Assembly (NCBI RefSeq): GCF_021729865.1
Contig: NZ_CP063400.1
Span: 3,844,001 to 3,908,000, forward strand
DNA from: Hydrogenophaga sp. SL48
GTDB lineage: Bacteria; Pseudomonadota; Gammaproteobacteria; Burkholderiales; Burkholderiaceae_C
Direction: 5' to 3'
Length of the DNA: 64,000 bases
Shown: positions 34,478-43,815 of the stretch, piece after piece
Layout of the letters: every line of letters begins with the position of its first letter
Position numbering within the stretch: the first letter of the stretch is position 1
Notes under the pieces: model-generated
The model's input: the letters and a program-made list of their open reading frames with translations, nothing else
What the model was told of the DNA's origin: nothing
Databases searched by the model: none
Program-made: the position numbers and the translations under genes

Positions 34478-34694
34478 TGGAAAACCCCGAGAAAAAACGC
34501 TCAGCCTGCAGCACCTGCCTCAGACCACCTTCTGCTTCCCCGGCAACGCCGTCCCAATGAACTCTGTGGGACGCCGCACAGATGCCCGGCCGCCACTTTG
34601 CGAACATGCGCCGACCCGGCCGCCTGTGGCGCACGCATGGCGAACGGCGACACCGGTGGTCATCCACCCAACCCACCTTGAACTGGAGATACAG

Positions 34695-35111
34695 ATGCAA
34701 CTGCTCAAAGACGTGATGAGCCCCGACGTGCAGGTGATCAGCCCCGAGGCGACGCTCCGGGACGCCGCAGCGCGGATGCGGGACGAAGGCTTCGGCATGC
34801 TGCCCGTGGGCGAGAACGACCGGATGATCGGCGCGGTGACCGACCGCGACATCGCCGTGCGGGCCGTGGCCGAAGGCAAGGGCGGCGACACGCTGGTGCG
34901 AGACGTGATGACCAACGACGTGATCTGGTGCTTCGAGGACGACACCGTGGAGACCGCCGCCGACATGATGAGCAAGTTCCAGGTCCGGCGCCTGCCGGTG
35001 GTGAACAGCGACAAGCGCCTGGTCGGCATCGTGTCGCTGGGCGATTTTGCGGTCGCGGCCGACGACTTCCAGTCCACCGCCGATGCCCTGGTGGCCATCT
35101 CCCAACCGTAG
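34695..35111 (+). CDS. CBS-domain protein
   Basis: 138 residues forming a single CBS pair: CBS1 about residues 5-62 (MSPDVQVISPEATLRDAA, MLPVGENDRMIGAVTDRDIA) and CBS2 about 70-125 (TNDVIWCFEDDTVETAADMM, RRLPVVNSDKRLVGIVSLGD). Stand-alone CBS pairs bind adenine nucleotides and sense energy or redox state. GGAG precedes the ATG. The MgtC-like gene starts 11 bp after its stop, so they are likely co-transcribed. This is the first ordinary chromosomal gene after the integron remnant. Confidence 0.9.
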   Translation: MQLLKDVMSPDVQVISPEATLRDAAARMRDEGFGMLPVGENDRMIGAVTDRDIAVRAVAEGKGGDTLVRDVMTNDVIWCFEDDTVETAADMMSKFQVRRLPVVNSDKRLVGIVSLGDFAVAADDFQSTADALVAISQP

Positions 35112-35122
35112 GCCCGGGCCGC

Positions 35123-35680
35123 GTGCTGGACATCGTCGCGAGCACCCTGCGGGCCGAGTTCTCCGACCTGCTGCAGGTTGAACAGGTCACGCGCGTCACC
35201 GCGCGCATGACCGTGGCCCTCTTGCTGGGGGCCGTGATCGGCTGGGACCGCGAGCGCCGCGATGCCGACGCCGGACTGCGCACCCACATGCTGGTGTCGC
35301 TGGGGGCCGCGCTCTTCGTGCTGGTGCCCGCCGAAGCGGGCATGGGCCCGGACGAACTGAGCCGCGTCGTGCAGGGCATCGTCTCCGGCATCGGATTTCT
35401 CGGTGCGGGCGCGGTGCTGAAGATGGGCCACGAGGGCCGCATCCACGGCCTGACCACGGCGGCCACCATCTGGGCCACGGCGGCGGTGGGCATGTCGGCC
35501 GGGCTGGGTCGCGAAGGCACCGCCATCCTCGCCACCACCTTCATCCTGCTGGTGCTGGTCTGGCTCAGGGGCCTGGAGGTGCGCAAGGCGAACCACGCCG
35601 CCCGCCTGATCGCTTCGCCGGACGACGGGCAAGAGCCCAGCTTCGAGCCCGGTCGGGAGGTCGATCCCGGCTCGCATTGA
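35123..35680 (+). CDS. MgtC/SapB family membrane protein
   Basis: About 185 residues from a GTG at 35123. The MgtC core is present: VTARMTVALLLGAVIGWDRE (span 1), AGLRTHMLVSLGAALFVLV, GIVSGIGFLGAGAVLKMG, VHGLTTAATIWATAAVG-type wording (here IHGLTT) and a final span LATTFILLVLVWL. MgtC proteins act in survival at low Mg2+ or acid and can inhibit the F-ATPase; many environmental homologues are uncharacterised. The soluble C-terminal domain of Salmonella MgtC is absent, as in the short SapB type. Tightly spaced after the CBS gene. Confidence 0.85.
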   Translation: MLDIVASTLRAEFSDLLQVEQVTRVTARMTVALLLGAVIGWDRERRDADAGLRTHMLVSLGAALFVLVPAEAGMGPDELSRVVQGIVSGIGFLGAGAVLKMGHEGRIHGLTTAATIWATAAVGMSAGLGREGTAILATTFILLVLVWLRGLEVRKANHAARLIASPDDGQEPSFEPGREVDPGSH

Positions 35681-35704
35681 GCGGCGCAGGCGCGGGGGAA
35701 ACCA

Positions 35705-36598
35705 TCAGCCCGACCGCTGCGGGATCGCCGGCGCCTCCATGGCGCCTTCGGGCTCACCGCGCTGCGCAAACACCCAGGTGAACTCCGCCCCGAGCAGGAA
35801 GATTTGCGCCGAGTAATACACCCAGAGCAGCAGCACCACCAGGGACGATGCGGCGCCGAACACCGAGGCCACGGCGCTGCGGCCGATGTAGAGGCCGATC
35901 AGCGTCTTGCCGACCGTGAACAACAAGGCGGTGAAAAGCGCGCCGATCCACACGTCGCCCCAGGCGACATGGGTTCGGGGCATCCACTTGTAGATCATGG
36001 CGAACACCGCGGTGATGAAGGCCAGCGTCACGCCGAAGTTGACGGCATCGGCCACGACCGCAAACTCGCCGAACCAGGGCGCCCACCATTTGCCCAGCGC
36101 GGCCATCAGGGCGCTGAGCACGAGCGACACCATGAGCAGGAAGCCGATGCCCAGCACCAGCCCGAGCGAGAGCAGCCGCACCCGGAAGAAATCGCGCACG
36201 CCACTGAAGTCGGGGCGGGGCGGCACCTGCCAGATGCGGTCCATGGCGTTCTGCAGTTCGACGAACACGGAGGTGGCGCCGACCAGCAGCGTGCCCAGGC
36301 CCACGAGCATGCCCACCGCGCTGGCGGCGGGCTGGTCCAGGCTCACGAGCACGGTGTCCAGGGTGGTGGCGCTGTCTTCACCCACGAGCTGGGAGATCTG
36401 CGCAAAGATCTCCATCCGCGCGGCCGCCTCGCCAAAGAAGAACCCGGCCACCGAGATCACGATCAGCAGCAGGGGCGCGATCGAGAACAGCGTGTAGAAC
36501 GCGAGCGCCGCCCCCATGCTGGGAGCGTAGTCGTCGAGCCACGCGTTCACCGTGGACCTGAGCAGCCGCCAGATCGTCGGGTCCTGGACCTGTTGCAT
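35705..36598 (-). CDS. YihY/BrkB family membrane protein
   Basis: 297 residues with six predicted membrane spans. The family's N-terminal signature is GAALAFYTLFSIAPLLLIVI, and the C-terminal span reads SLVVLLLWVYYSAQIFLLGAEFT. The central NAMDRIWQVPPRP loop is also typical. Once labelled ribonuclease BN in error, these proteins are inner-membrane proteins of unknown transport function. It converges with the MgtC-like gene (24 bp apart). Its start MQQVQDPTIW at 36598 has GGAG upstream. Confidence 0.9.
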   Translation of the reverse strand: MQQVQDPTIWRLLRSTVNAWLDDYAPSMGAALAFYTLFSIAPLLLIVISVAGFFFGEAAARMEIFAQISQLVGEDSATTLDTVLVSLDQPAASAVGMLVGLGTLLVGATSVFVELQNAMDRIWQVPPRPDFSGVRDFFRVRLLSLGLVLGIGFLLMVSLVLSALMAALGKWWAPWFGEFAVVADAVNFGVTLAFITAVFAMIYKWMPRTHVAWGDVWIGALFTALLFTVGKTLIGLYIGRSAVASVFGAASSLVVLLLWVYYSAQIFLLGAEFTWVFAQRGEPEGAMEAPAIPQRSG

Positions 36599-36757
36599 GG
36601 TGGGCTCCTTGAAGGTGGCTGCCCGTTCGGACGGGCGCAGGTGGGCACGCGCCGTGGGCGCCGGAGAGGGCCACGGCCCATGGGTGGTGAAGCATGCCCG
36701 CGCGCCGCGCTGGCGTCGGTGCGATAGCGCTCAGAACCGGCCCGGCGCCCACCCGGC

Positions 36758-37357
36758 TCAGGCGGCCTGCCGCTCCCCTGGCAAGGCCGCCTTGTAGACC
36801 GAGTTTTTTGGCATCGCCATCAGCCGCCGCACCATCGGCTCAAAGAAACTCAGCGGCAGCGCCTCCATCGCCGGGTCAAAGGCCGGGTTGTCGTAGCGCT
36901 CGACGAACTCGGCCGCGCGGTCGCGGTGCGGGTGGTCTTGGAACATGTCGCGCATGTTGCGGTCGAGGCCGATGTGGTGGAAGAAGTTGTAGCCCTGGAA
37001 GATGCCGTGGTGCTGCACCATCCACAGGTTGGCGTCGCTCACGAAGGGCTTGAGGATGGCTGCGGCGATGTCGGGGTGGTTGAACGAGCCCAGCGTGTCG
37101 CCGATGTCGTGCAGCAACGCGCACACCACGTACTCCTCGTCGCGCCCGTCCTGGTGCGCGAGCGTCGCGGTCTGCAGGCTGTGCGTGAGCCGGTCCACCG
37201 GAAAGCCGCCGTGGTCGCCGTCGAGCAGCTGCAGGTGGGCGAGCACGCGGTCGGGCAGCGTTTTCGCCATGGCCATGGCTTCGGGGAGGATGCAGGCCCA
37301 GTCTTGCTGGGTGCTCTGCTCCATGCGCTTGAAGGTGGCGCGGGGTTTCTCTTGCAT
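36758..37357 (-). CDS. HD-domain phosphohydrolase-like protein
   Basis: 199 residues from the ATG at 37357 (AGGAGA upstream). Metal ligands of an HD fold are visible: RLTHSLQTA, then CALLHDIGDTLGSFNHPDIA (the HD pair), MVQHHGIFQGYNF and later HPHRDRA. The arrangement resembles the small HD proteins related to inositol-oxygenase-type mixed-valent di-iron enzymes (PhnZ-like) as much as nucleotide phosphohydrolases, so the reaction stays open. Probably cytosolic and monocistronic; an MBL-fold hydrolase lies 93 bp upstream on the same strand. Confidence 0.82.
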   Translation of the reverse strand: MQEKPRATFKRMEQSTQQDWACILPEAMAMAKTLPDRVLAHLQLLDGDHGGFPVDRLTHSLQTATLAHQDGRDEEYVVCALLHDIGDTLGSFNHPDIAAAILKPFVSDANLWMVQHHGIFQGYNFFHHIGLDRNMRDMFQDHPHRDRAAEFVERYDNPAFDPAMEALPLSFFEPMVRRLMAMPKNSVYKAALPGERQAA

Positions 37358-37450
37358 GGTGTCTCCTGGGGTGGGTTGGCCATGCTGTCTGAAAGTTTTC
37401 CGGGCCACAAGAGCGGTGTCCCGGCTTTCAGTCGCGCCGGGAACAGGTGG

Positions 37451-38575
37451 TCAATCCATCGGCCAGGGAAGGTCACCCGGTGTGCGGGTGCCGTGTGGCT
37501 CGGCCTCGGGCGCCGCAGTGCCGCGCCCCGCCCCCACCCCGCGCCACCAGGGCATCACCGCCCGATGCTGCGCCGGCTCGACCGCTTCGCCCAGCCGGGG
37601 CATGAGCAGCAGCTCGCGCGACGGGGCGAGCTGGAGCAGCGTTTCGGCGGGCTGGTCCCAGGCGTGCAGGGCGAGGCTGAAGGTGCCCCAGTGCACCGGC
37701 AGGAAGGCGCCGCCGCCGAGCAACTGGTGGGCCTTGAGCGCGTTCTCGGGGCCGAGGTGGATGTCGCCCCACGAGGGGTGGAAGGCGCCGACTTCGAGCA
37801 TCACGAGGTCGAAGGGGCCGAGGCGCTCGCGGATCAGCGCGTACTCGCTGGTGAGGCCGGTGTCGCCGCTGAAGAACACCGCGTGGCGCTCGCTGCGCAT
37901 GACCATGGACGACCAGAGCGTGGCGTTGCGGTCTTTGAGGCTGCGCCCGGAGAAGTGCTGCGAGGGCGCGGCGGTGACGGTCAGGCCGGTGCCGGGCACG
38001 CGGTGGGTCTCCCACCAGTCAAGCTCGGTGATGCGCTCGGGTGCGATGCCCCAGGCCTGCAGGTGCGCGCCGACGCCGAGCGAGGTGACGAAGGGCACGT
38101 TGCTGCGTTTGGCCAGGGCGTGGATGGTGGGGTAGTCGAGGTGGTCGTAGTGGTCGTGCGAGATCACGACCACGTCGACCTCGGGCATGTCGCGCAGGCG
38201 CAGCGGCACGGGCTGGAAACGTTTGGGGCCGAGCAGGCGGAAGGGCGAGGCGCGCGTGCCCCAGACCGGGTCGGTGAGCACGCGGTGGCCGTCCATTTCG
38301 AGCAGCACGGTGGAGTGGCCGAGCCAGGTGGCGCGCAGGCCGCTGGCGCTGGGGCGGCCCCAGGCTTCGCGCGGGTCCACCGACGGCAGCGGTGCACCGG
38401 GCACGCGCCGGTTACCGTTGGACAGGAACTCGCGCAGCGTGGGACGGGCCACGGTGCGGTCGCGCAGGCCGGGCGCGATGGGATACACATTGCGAAAGCC
38501 CTCCCCAGCCCAGCGCGGCGAGGCCTGCATGCGTTCGAGGCGAGCGCCCTGGGCGCGTTTGCCGAAAGTGTTCAT
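37451..38575 (-). CDS. metallo-beta-lactamase-fold hydrolase (NAPE-PLD/UlaG-like)
   Basis: 374 residues. The MBL fold begins at TWLGHSTVLLEMDGHRVLTD (about 88-107). The metal motif reads ISHDHYDHLD (HxHxDH), a further ligand lies in FFSGDTG, and a distal His in PVHWGTF. The placement after an 80-residue N-terminal extension and the WLGHST opening match the N-acyl-phosphatidylethanolamine phospholipase D-like subgroup (YycJ/RomA relatives). Substrate unknown. No signal peptide. The promoter region faces that of the PAS kinase at 38839. Confidence 0.86.
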   Translation of the reverse strand: MNTFGKRAQGARLERMQASPRWAGEGFRNVYPIAPGLRDRTVARPTLREFLSNGNRRVPGAPLPSVDPREAWGRPSASGLRATWLGHSTVLLEMDGHRVLTDPVWGTRASPFRLLGPKRFQPVPLRLRDMPEVDVVVISHDHYDHLDYPTIHALAKRSNVPFVTSLGVGAHLQAWGIAPERITELDWWETHRVPGTGLTVTAAPSQHFSGRSLKDRNATLWSSMVMRSERHAVFFSGDTGLTSEYALIRERLGPFDLVMLEVGAFHPSWGDIHLGPENALKAHQLLGGGAFLPVHWGTFSLALHAWDQPAETLLQLAPSRELLLMPRLGEAVEPAQHRAVMPWWRGVGAGRGTAAPEAEPHGTRTPGDLPWPMD

Positions 38576-38838
38576 GGGCGGGGTCTACAGAAGCTGGCAC
38601 AGGGTGCCGAAAAAGGCAGGGTACACGCAGGCCACCGGCGGGTGCCCGGTCGGGTCGGGTGCCCGTGTCGGCGGTGGGAGATTCGGGTGCCTGCCACTGA
38701 CCGGCAACGGCCGAGCGCCCCGATGGCATGGATTGCCAGCCCACCGGGGGCCACACCGCTACAAACCGTTACGATGGTTGCGCAGGGCAACACCACACGC
38801 TGAACCGCCCATTCCCCGGCCTGTCCCCCCCACACGGC

Positions 38839-41346
38839 ATGAGCACCACCCTTTCGGTTCCGCACCGCAGCATCCCGCTCAGGACCTACCTGACGCGCCT
38901 GCTGTGGCTGTGCATCCTGCCGTTGCTGGTGCTGGCCATCTGGCTGGCCTACGACAGCGTGAAGACCTTGCGCACGGGGCAGCGGCAGGCGGCCGAGCAG
39001 ATGGCGGGGAGTTTCGCCAGCTCCACCGACCAGTACCTGCGCTCGCGCATCCGCGGGCTGAACATGATCGCGATCTCGCCCCTGCTGGACGATCCGGCGC
39101 AGTGGCCGATCCTGTACCTGCAGGCGCAGGGTTACCAGAAGAGCTTTGACGGGCACGTGGTCCTGGCCAGCGCGGAAGAGCCGATGCGCATGCTGTTCAA
39201 CACGCGCCTCCCGTATGGCGAAGCCCTGCCGCCGCTGCCCCGGCCCCAAGGCCACGCGGCGGCGCCGGCCGCCGTGCAGACGCGCCAGCCGGCGGTCGGG
39301 GACAGTTTCGTGGGCCCCGTGGCACAGACGCTGCTGGTGGCCATGGCCGTGCCCGTGCTGCGGGAGGGCGCGGTCAGCCATGTGGTGCTCGGCACCTTCG
39401 AGGCGCGCCAGTTCCAGGAACGCATCGCACAACTGGAGCTGCCCGAGGGCTGGGCCATGACCCTGCGCGACGGGCGCGGCGACGCCATCGCCCAGCTCGC
39501 CCCGGCGGGGTTCGACGCAGAACGCGACGTGGCCGACGGCGGGCGCTTCGTGGCCCCCCTGCAGAACGCGCCCTGGCGGGTGGAGCTGGAAATTTCGCGC
39601 GCGGTCCAGCAGGCCCCGCTGGTGAGCAACGGCGGTCTGTTGCTGCTGGGCCTGCTGACGGCGACCTTCACCGGGGTGCTGGGCGGCACGGTGGCGAGCC
39701 GCCGCCTGGGGCGGGCCGTGGCCTCGCTGGTGGACGCCCGGAACCCGGCAACGCCCGCCACCCCGAGCACGGAGATCGCGGAGATCGCGGAGATCAACGA
39801 CGTGCGCGTCCGCCTGGACGAGGCCACCGCGCACCAGCACGAGAGCGACGCCCGCTTTCGCCGCCTGTTCGAGGACGCGCCGGTGGCCATGCGCCTGGTG
39901 GCGCGCGACGGTCGCATCCTGACCTGGAACGCGCGCTTCGGTGAACTCTTCGGCTACACGCACGCCGAGATCCCCACCATGGATCACTGGCGGCGCCTCG
40001 CCTACCCGGACCCGCTCTACCGCGCCCAGATGGAGGCCAGCTGGGCGGAGACGGTGAAGCAGGCCGACCTGATCCGGGGCGACGTGGACATGGGAGAGGC
40101 CCGACCGACCTCGAAGGACGGCACCGTGCGCACGGTGCAGATCCACGTGACCCAGCTGGACGACGGCCTGCTCTCCACCTTTGTCGATGTCACCGAGCGC
40201 CGCGAAGCGGAAGACAAGCTCCGGCTCTGGGCCGAGGCGTTCGAACAGGCCCAGCTCGGGCAGGCGATCTCGGACGCGCGCACCAACCTGGTCCGCACCG
40301 CGAACCCGACCTTCGCCGCCGAGCGGGGCTACACGCCCGAAGAGATGATCGGCATGCCGCTGTCGCGGCTGTTTCCGGCCGATGGCCAGGCGCAGTTGCG
40401 CGAGATGGTCCAGACGATGTCGCACCACGCCCACGCCTCTTTCGAGTGCGAGCACGTGCGCAAGGACGGCAGCCGCTTCCCGGTGCTGATCGACATCACG
40501 GTGTTGCGGGACGCCATCGGACAACCCGTGAGCCGTGTCGTCTACTCCCAGGACATCACCCTGCGCAAGCGCGCCGAGGCCGAGGTGCAGCTGCTCAACG
40601 TGACGCTGGAGCGGCGTGTGCAGGAGCGCACCGCCGAACTCAGCGCCGCCAACCGCGACCTCGACAGCTTCGCGTTCACGGTGAGCCACGACCTGCGCGC
40701 GCCGCTGCGCGCCATGAACGGCTACGCCCAGGTGTTGCAGCAGGAGCTGGCCGGGCAGCTGGATGTGTCGGCCCGGACCTGCCTGAACGGCATCATCTCC
40801 GCGAGCGAGCGCATGAGCGGGCTGATCGACGGCATCCTGGTGCTCTCGCGCAGCGCCCGCGACGACATGACGCTCGGCCCGGTGGACCTCTCGGCCCTGG
40901 CCCGGCGCCGCCTGGACGAACTGGCCGCCAGCGAGCCGCAGCGCCGCGTGGCGGTGGACGTGCAGCCCGGGCTGCAGGTCACCGCCGACCCGCGCATGAT
41001 GGACGTGGTGATCACCAACCTGGTGGACAACGCCTGGAAGTACAGCAGCGGCAACCCCGACGCCGAGATCCGCGTGTTCAGCCGCACCGATGCCGACGGC
41101 ACCTGGTACGGCGTGTCGGACAACGGCGCCGGTTTCGACCCGGCCCACGCCAGTCAGCTGTTCAAGCCGTTCCACCGCCTGCACCGGCAGGACGAGTTCC
41201 CGGGCATCGGCATCGGGCTGGCCACGGTGCAGCGCATCGTGGCGCGCCACGGCGGCCGGATCGTGGCCCACAGCGCGCGCGGCCAGGGCGCCACGTTTGC
41301 GTTCACGCTTCAGCCCGAACCGGTGCGCGCCGCCGGGCAGGCCTGA
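38839..41346 (+). CDS. orphan membrane PAS sensor histidine kinase
   Basis: 835 residues: membrane span about 18-38, a periplasmic Cache-like sensor domain to about 255, span 2 (SNGGLLLLGLLTATFTGVLG), then two PAS domains (about 340-460 and 465-590). HisKA carries His617 in TVSHDLRAPLRAMNGYAQVL, and HATPase_c has NLVDNAWKYS and GIGIGLATVQRI. No receiver domain and no response-regulator gene adjoin, so its partner is elsewhere. A 9-bp tandem repeat (GAGATCGCG, residues EIAEIAEI, near 39772-39797) lies between span 2 and the first PAS and may vary in copy number. Confidence 0.88.
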   Translation: MSTTLSVPHRSIPLRTYLTRLLWLCILPLLVLAIWLAYDSVKTLRTGQRQAAEQMAGSFASSTDQYLRSRIRGLNMIAISPLLDDPAQWPILYLQAQGYQKSFDGHVVLASAEEPMRMLFNTRLPYGEALPPLPRPQGHAAAPAAVQTRQPAVGDSFVGPVAQTLLVAMAVPVLREGAVSHVVLGTFEARQFQERIAQLELPEGWAMTLRDGRGDAIAQLAPAGFDAERDVADGGRFVAPLQNAPWRVELEISRAVQQAPLVSNGGLLLLGLLTATFTGVLGGTVASRRLGRAVASLVDARNPATPATPSTEIAEIAEINDVRVRLDEATAHQHESDARFRRLFEDAPVAMRLVARDGRILTWNARFGELFGYTHAEIPTMDHWRRLAYPDPLYRAQMEASWAETVKQADLIRGDVDMGEARPTSKDGTVRTVQIHVTQLDDGLLSTFVDVTERREAEDKLRLWAEAFEQAQLGQAISDARTNLVRTANPTFAAERGYTPEEMIGMPLSRLFPADGQAQLREMVQTMSHHAHASFECEHVRKDGSRFPVLIDITVLRDAIGQPVSRVVYSQDITLRKRAEAEVQLLNVTLERRVQERTAELSAANRDLDSFAFTVSHDLRAPLRAMNGYAQVLQQELAGQLDVSARTCLNGIISASERMSGLIDGILVLSRSARDDMTLGPVDLSALARRRLDELAASEPQRRVAVDVQPGLQVTADPRMMDVVITNLVDNAWKYSSGNPDAEIRVFSRTDADGTWYGVSDNGAGFDPAHASQLFKPFHRLHRQDEFPGIGIGLATVQRIVARHGGRIVAHSARGQGATFAFTLQPEPVRAAGQA

Positions 41347-41515
41347 AGCACCTCGGCACCGCGCAGCCCCAGGCCGCTGGCGCAGAAATGCCGGCGTCGC
41401 GCAAGGTCAAGGATTGCACCGCCCCACGCCTGGCCGCACACTCATGAAAGGCCCGCGGCGGGCCCCATGCGCGGATGCATGGGCACACCCCCTGTCGCTT
41501 CAACAAGGAGCTTTC

Positions 41516-41908
41516 ATGTCACCGACACCCACGCCCTTCTGGCGCAGCGCCCTTCGGCCCCTGGCCGTGGCCGCCCTGGTGATCGCGGTGGCCTTGCCCG
41601 CGGCGGCCCACCACGGCTGGACCTGGGCCGAGGACGTGAACGCCGAGCTCACCGGCACCATCGTCGCGGCCAAGCTCGGCAACCCCCACGGCGAACTGAC
41701 GCTGGCCGCCGACGGCGCCAACTGGACCGTCGAGGTCGGCCAGCCGTGGCGCAACGAGCAGGCCGGGCTCAAGGACGCGATGCTGGTCAAGGGCGTGAAG
41801 CTCACCGTGTCGGGCCACAAGCACAGCGACCCCAGGAAGAAGGTGTTCAAGGCCGAGCGCCTGCTCATCGACGGCAAGACCTTCAACCTCTACCCCGACC
41901 GCAACTGA
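41516..41908 (+). CDS. exported DUF6152-type protein
   Basis: 130 residues from the ATG at 41516 (AAGGAG about 8 nt upstream). A Sec signal peptide ends near AAAHHGW; the mature protein begins with the His-His-Gly-Trp typical of DUF6152. It continues with a beta-rich domain (ELTGTIVAAKLGNPHGELTL, then LKDAMLVKGVKLTVSGHKHS). The exposed histidines suggest metal binding, but this is not shown. It precedes a small membrane protein by 31 bp; such pairs recur in Burkholderiales and may act together. Confidence 0.82.
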   Translation: MSPTPTPFWRSALRPLAVAALVIAVALPAAAHHGWTWAEDVNAELTGTIVAAKLGNPHGELTLAADGANWTVEVGQPWRNEQAGLKDAMLVKGVKLTVSGHKHSDPRKKVFKAERLLIDGKTFNLYPDRN

Positions 41909-41939
41909 TGCGCGCCCTGCCCGGCCGCGGGGGCGGTTG

Positions 41940-42425
41940 ATGCCACTGGAAGCCCTGGCCACGGCGCTGCAGGCCAGCGGGCTGTCGGCGCTGCTGCGCT
42001 CGTCGATCTGGCTCTACCCGCTGGTCAACACCGGGCACGTGGTGGGCATCGCGCTGCTGTTCGGCGCCATCGTGCCGCTCGACCTGCGCCTCATGGGGTG
42101 CTTCAGGCGCACGCCGCTCGACCACCTTGCCGGCACGCTGGTGCCTGTCGCCGTCACCGGGCTGGTGCTCGCGCTGTGCACCGGTTCGCTGCTCTTCGCG
42201 ACGCGACCGCTCGACTACGTGGTGGAGCCGCTGTTCGGCATCAAGCTGGCGTTGCTGGGGGCGGCCGTGCTCAACGCGCTGTGGCTGCGCCGTGGGCCGG
42301 ACTGGCGGCGGGTGGGCGTCACGCCCGGCGCGCCGCCGCGGCCGGCCTGGCGTCTGCACGGGCTGCTGTCGATCCTGCTCTGGCTGGGGGTGATCACCGC
42401 CGGCCGACTCATCGGCTACCGGTAG
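41940..42425 (+). CDS. small four-span membrane protein (DUF6644/DUF2214-like)
   Basis: 161 residues from the ATG at 41940 (a TTG one codon earlier is possible). Four hydrophobic spans are visible: LYPLVNTGHVVGIALLFGAI, LVPVAVTGLVLALCTGSLLF, FGIKLALLGAAVLNALWL and LLSILLWLGVITAGRLI. A His in span 1 (NTGHVVG) and a conserved Arg/Asp (PLDLRLMG) are reminiscent of heme-binding or cytochrome-like small membrane proteins. Follows the exported DUF6152-type gene and probably forms a two-gene unit with it. Converges with the sigma-factor gene 6 bp away. Confidence 0.75.
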   Translation: MPLEALATALQASGLSALLRSSIWLYPLVNTGHVVGIALLFGAIVPLDLRLMGCFRRTPLDHLAGTLVPVAVTGLVLALCTGSLLFATRPLDYVVEPLFGIKLALLGAAVLNALWLRRGPDWRRVGVTPGAPPRPAWRLHGLLSILLWLGVITAGRLIGYR

Positions 42426-42430
42426 GCCGC

Positions 42431-43711
42431 TCAGCCCGCGGACACCGGCCCCTGCGCCCGCGCCTGCAACAGCGTCCGTTCACGGTGATTGCTGGCCAGC
42501 GCAGCGGCTTGCGAGAAAGCGGCGCGGGCTTCTTCGCCGCGCCCGAGTTTCTCCAGCAGGTCGCCCTGCACCGCACACAGCCAGGGGTAGCGCTGCAGGG
42601 CCTTGTCCTGCAGCAGCGTCTCGACGATGGCAAGGCCGGCTTCGGGGCCATCGGCCATGCCCACCGCGACCGCGCGGTTGAGCTCGACCACGGGCGAGGG
42701 TGCGACCTGCATGAGCTGGGCGTAGAGCGCGGCGATGCGGTGCCAGTCGGTGGCCTCGGCGCTGGGTGCGCGGGCGTGGCAGGCGGCGATGTGCGCCTGC
42801 AGGCGGTAGCTGCCCAGGGGCTGGTTCAGCGCCTCGGCGCGCGCCAGCGCGGCGAGGCCCCGGCGGATCAGCAGGTGGTCCCAGCGGCTGCGGTTCTGCT
42901 GGTTGAGCAGCACGGGCTTGCCCTCGCGGTCGGTGCGCGCGGCGGTGCGCGAGGCCTGGATTTCCATCAGCGCCACCAGGCCGTGCACCTCGGCTTGTCC
43001 GGGCGCGATCTCGGCCAGCATGCGGCCCAGGCGCAGGGCCTCGTTGCAGAGTTCGGGGCGCATCCAGTCGCCGCCGCTGGTGGCGGTGTAGCCCTCGTTG
43101 AACACGAGGTAGACCACCTCCAGCACCGAGCCGAGGCGCTCGGTCAGCTGCGCGCCCTGCGGCACCTCGAAGGGCACCTGGGCCTCGGCGAGGCTGCGCT
43201 TGGCGCGCACGATGCGCTGGCCGATGGTGGCCTCGGGCACGAGGAAAGCGCGCGCGATCTCGTGCGTGGTGAGGCCACCGAGCAGCTTGAGCGTGAGCGC
43301 CACGCGCGCGTCGGTGCCGAGCACCGGGTGGCAGGCGGTGAAGATCAGGCGCAGCAGGTCGTCGCCGATTTCCGCGTGCTCGCGGGCCGTGTCGATGGCG
43401 TCACTGAAGTCGGGCACCACATGGGCCTCCATCGCTTCGAGGTCGCTGGCGATGTCGCCGTGCCGCGCATCGGCCATCTGGCGGTGGCGCAGGTGGTCGA
43501 GGGCGCGGTGCTTCGCCGTCGTCATGAGCCAGGCGCCGGGGTTCTGCGGCACGCCGCCGGTCGGCCAGTGTTCCAGCGCGGCCACGAGCGCGTCCTGCGC
43601 CAGCTCTTCGGCCACACCGAGGTCGCGCACGCGCCGCGCCACCGCCGCCACGATGCGGGCGGACTCGATGCGCCAGACGGCGGCGATGGTGTCGTGGACG
43701 GCGGAATGCAC
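42431..43711 (-). CDS. SigJ-like ECF RNA polymerase sigma factor with C-terminal extension
   Basis: 426 residues. Region sigma2 includes ELAQDALVAALEHWP and LMTTAKHRALDHLRHRQ; sigma4 includes LTLKLLGGLTTHEIARAFLV and TIGQRIVRAKRSL. A DUF6596 helical extension follows (about 190-400, LYLVFNEGY-like VVYLVFNEGYTATSG) with TPR-like repeats. This class normally lacks a membrane anti-sigma and sits with YCII-domain proteins, exactly as here (two YCII genes upstream). The signal and target promoters are unknown. It is the last gene of the minus-strand run. Confidence 0.88.
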   Translation of the reverse strand: MHSAVHDTIAAVWRIESARIVAAVARRVRDLGVAEELAQDALVAALEHWPTGGVPQNPGAWLMTTAKHRALDHLRHRQMADARHGDIASDLEAMEAHVVPDFSDAIDTAREHAEIGDDLLRLIFTACHPVLGTDARVALTLKLLGGLTTHEIARAFLVPEATIGQRIVRAKRSLAEAQVPFEVPQGAQLTERLGSVLEVVYLVFNEGYTATSGGDWMRPELCNEALRLGRMLAEIAPGQAEVHGLVALMEIQASRTAARTDREGKPVLLNQQNRSRWDHLLIRRGLAALARAEALNQPLGSYRLQAHIAACHARAPSAEATDWHRIAALYAQLMQVAPSPVVELNRAVAVGMADGPEAGLAIVETLLQDKALQRYPWLCAVQGDLLEKLGRGEEARAAFSQAAALASNHRERTLLQARAQGPVSAG

Positions 43712-43754
43712 GTGGGCAGATTACATCTGCGCGCGCACCAGGCGTTCGCAGGGC

Positions 43755-43810
43755 CGCCCCAAGAACGACTGCACCCCCTTGGGGGGCCTGGCGCAGCCAG
43801 GGTTGGGGGC
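43755..43810 (-). repeat. divergent hairpin repeat
   Basis: Contains CACCCCCTTGGGGGGC and CCTGGCGCAGCCAGG palindromes. It lies between the sigma factor and the VOC gene and ends about 5 bp from the latter's stop codon, the same placement as the family 1 repeats. Confidence 0.6.
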
Positions 43811-43815
43811 CATGT

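Noticed and set aside
38572..41271. A long open frame (about 900 codons) antisense to the PAS histidine kinase
   Set aside because: It is a shadow frame of a GC-rich gene: low-complexity Gly/Arg/His composition, no recognisable domain, while the plus strand encodes a complete kinase.
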